Of a stretch of 64,000 nucleotides of DNA, positions 63,097-64,000 are shown one piece after another. Within the stretch, counting starts at the first letter, position 1. Every line of letters starts with the position of its first letter. The notes beneath the pieces were generated by a model. It was not told the DNA's origin and ran no database searches. It saw nothing but the letters and a program-made list of their open reading frames with translations. The DNA comes from Flavobacterium sp. LC2016-01 (GTDB lineage Bacteria; Bacteroidota; Bacteroidia; Flavobacteriales; Flavobacteriaceae). The position numbers and the translations under genes were made by a program. The stretch spans positions 1-64,000 of the forward strand of contig NZ_WMIC01000007.1 of assembly GCF_009711135.1 (NCBI RefSeq). The letters are read 5' to 3'.

Positions 63097-63411
63097 TTAT
63101 TTCACAGAAATTATCTGCGTAACCTTAATATGATTTTCATCCTCAGATTTCCAGAATTCTCCTTTTACTGAAACTTCATCACCAATTTTTACTTGTTTGT
63201 AGTTTTGTGGTCCCCCTACATTTACAATACTGATTGTGGCAAAATAAACCTCTTTTTGAGCTGTGTTGATTTTTGCTGTGTAGCCGTCTTTACCTCCTTC
63301 AATTGATTCGACTTTTCCTGAAACTGTTCTGGAAGTATCTTTCGCACCTGCGCAAGAGATTATAAAAGTCATTACCATCAGAAGAAAACCTATTCTTTTT
63401 AAATTTTTCAT
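63097..63411 (-). CDS. Small OB-fold-like lipoprotein
   Basis: The 104-residue protein has a lipoprotein signal ending in IISC (cysteine 20). The remaining 84 residues, with TVSGKVESIEGGKDGYTAKINT and KIGDEVSVKGEFWKSEDENHIKVTQI, alternate in a way that suggests a small OB-like beta barrel. I know no named family. It is separated from the NTF2-like gene by 92 bp containing 8-9-bp-period CGCAAAGT/CGCTAAG words (63429-63467). Confidence 0.7.
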   Translation of the reverse strand: MKNLKRIGFLLMVMTFIISCAGAKDTSRTVSGKVESIEGGKDGYTAKINTAQKEVYFATISIVNVGGPQNYKQVKIGDEVSVKGEFWKSEDENHIKVTQIISVK

Positions 63412-63503
63412 GTTTTAAATGTGTTTAACCGCAAAGTACGCCAAGAATTACGCAAGGATCGCTAAGTCTAATTTTATGTTATTATTAAGTTTCTTCTCAA
63501 AAT

Positions 63504-63869
63504 TTATGCCAATGGAATACAGCTTCCGGCGATAACTTTTAAATTTTCATCAAACTGTTTCCAAACTCTGATGTATTTAAAAACGCCATTTATTGCAGCA
63601 TTATCATAAGTCGCTTTTAATGAAACTACTACAGTTACGACAGCCACATCATCAATTATATTAATAATTTGATCTGAAGCTTCTAATGACACTACTTTCA
63701 TTTTCCCCGAACGATAGGATTCTAAATCAAAGTCTTTTGTGATTGTGTTTCCGTCAGGCAAATTGAAAAGCAAATCGTCGTGAAGGAGCTTCTCTAAAGT
63801 TGAAACATCAGCATATTTAATTGCAGTCAAAAGTTCGATTTCAGCATTTACAATGGCTTCTGTGTTCAT
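63504..63869 (-). CDS. NTF2-like protein (SnoaL/DUF4440 type)
   Basis: The 121-residue protein has the cone-shaped NTF2 layout: an N-terminal helix AIVNAEIELLTAIKYADVSTLEKLLHDDLLFNLPDGN followed by strands such as SDQIINIIDDVAVVTVVVSLKATYDN and YIRVWKQFDENLKVIAGSCIPL (given in part). Proteins of this size are usually small-molecule-binding or isomerase-like; specific function unknown. It starts 13 bp after the stop codon of the incomplete gene at 63882, so the two may be co-transcribed. Confidence 0.82.
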   Translation of the reverse strand: MNTEAIVNAEIELLTAIKYADVSTLEKLLHDDLLFNLPDGNTITKDFDLESYRSGKMKVVSLEASDQIINIIDDVAVVTVVVSLKATYDNAAINGVFKYIRVWKQFDENLKVIAGSCIPLA

Positions 63870-63881
63870 ATTTTAAAAGTT

Positions 63882-64000
63882 TCAGGATTGTTTTTTCGGA
63901 GTTAAAACCGATTTGATCATGGCGTCTTCTTTCAAAATCACATTGTAGTAATACAATTCGCCAAATAATTGTCTAGCAAATTCAGCTGTGATATAACGGT
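63882..64000 (-). CDS. C-terminal end of an incomplete gene
   Basis: A reading frame enters from the right edge and stops at TGA 63882-63884. The 39 visible residues (RYITAEFARQLFGELYYYNV, later MIKSVLTPKKQS) show no motif I recognise. The codon use looks like that of the neighbours and the next gene starts 13 bp downstream, which supports a real gene. Confidence 0.6.
   Translation of the reverse strand, partial: RYITAEFARQLFGELYYYNVILKEDAMIKSVLTPKKQS

Overview
This window reads as chromosomal DNA of a Flavobacterium-type member of the Bacteroidota. It is AT-rich, start codons are preceded by A-rich stretches rather than Shine-Dalgarno sites, promoters fit the Bacteroidota pattern (TTG, 17-21 nt, TAnnTTTG), and it carries DUF3857 tandems, SusC-like plug sequence and many short dispersed inverted repeats. 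No tRNA, rRNA, CRISPR array or classical insertion sequence was found inside it.

Layout. 1-660: three tandem leftward promoters that look like the front of an rRNA operon lying just outside the window, then a structured dispersed element. 0.7-4.6 kb: a LolC/E-like permease, a cysteine-cluster protein, a methyltransferase, a YfiT/DinB protein and queE. 4.7-10.5 kb: a Ton energy operon (exbB, two exbD, tonB, a small membrane protein, a PstS-like binding protein, a TPR protein). 10.8-13.8 kb: a HerA/DUF853 ATPase and kynurenine 3-monooxygenase. 14.3-19.8 kb: acetyltransferase, AraC regulator and two class-C serine hydrolases. 19.9-26.9 kb: penicillin acylase, an AsmA-like protein, a GIY-YIG gene between near-perfect inverted repeats, an unusual NPD-like protein and a glycine-zipper lipoprotein. 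27.1-31.7 kb: kynureninase, queA, aroA and a MazG-like protein. 31.7-41.6 kb: five tandem DUF3857/transglutaminase-like genes, one broken by a single stop codon. 41.7-43.5 kb: dtd and rsgA with a four-helix-bundle cassette wedged precisely between them. 43.7-47.0 kb: a VIT/vWA protein containing TonB-linker and SusC-plug segments. 47.2-51.6 kb: a Phe/Tyr operon (pheA, aminotransferase, tyrA, DAHP synthase-chorismate mutase) preceded by a Phe/Tyr-rich leader peptide and terminator. 52-54.5 kb: a DUF1501/DUF1800 pair. 54.8-55.7 kb: an AbiTii-type defence gene. 55.8-59.4 kb: class I ribonucleotide reductase. 59.8-64 kb: DUF3109, DUF4412, MarC, a small FAD protein, a lipoprotein, an NTF2-like protein and the end of one more gene.

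How the parts work together. The Ton operon energises outer-membrane receptors. pheA, the aminotransferase, tyrA and aroG cover Phe/Tyr synthesis from the first shikimate step through prephenate, and aroA lies elsewhere. Kmo and KynU are two successive steps of the kynurenine route. QueE and QueA belong to queuosine synthesis. 

The observations I rate highest are the Phe/Tyr attenuator in front of pheA (26-codon leader, mutually exclusive antiterminator and terminator, all visible in the DNA), the VIT protein that carries a rearranged, synonymously diverged copy of this cell's own TonB linker plus a receptor plug domain, and the two ORF-sized cassettes (four-helix bundle, GIY-YIG) bounded by near-perfect inverted repeats. 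Three copies of a structured element show compensatory changes within the window itself.
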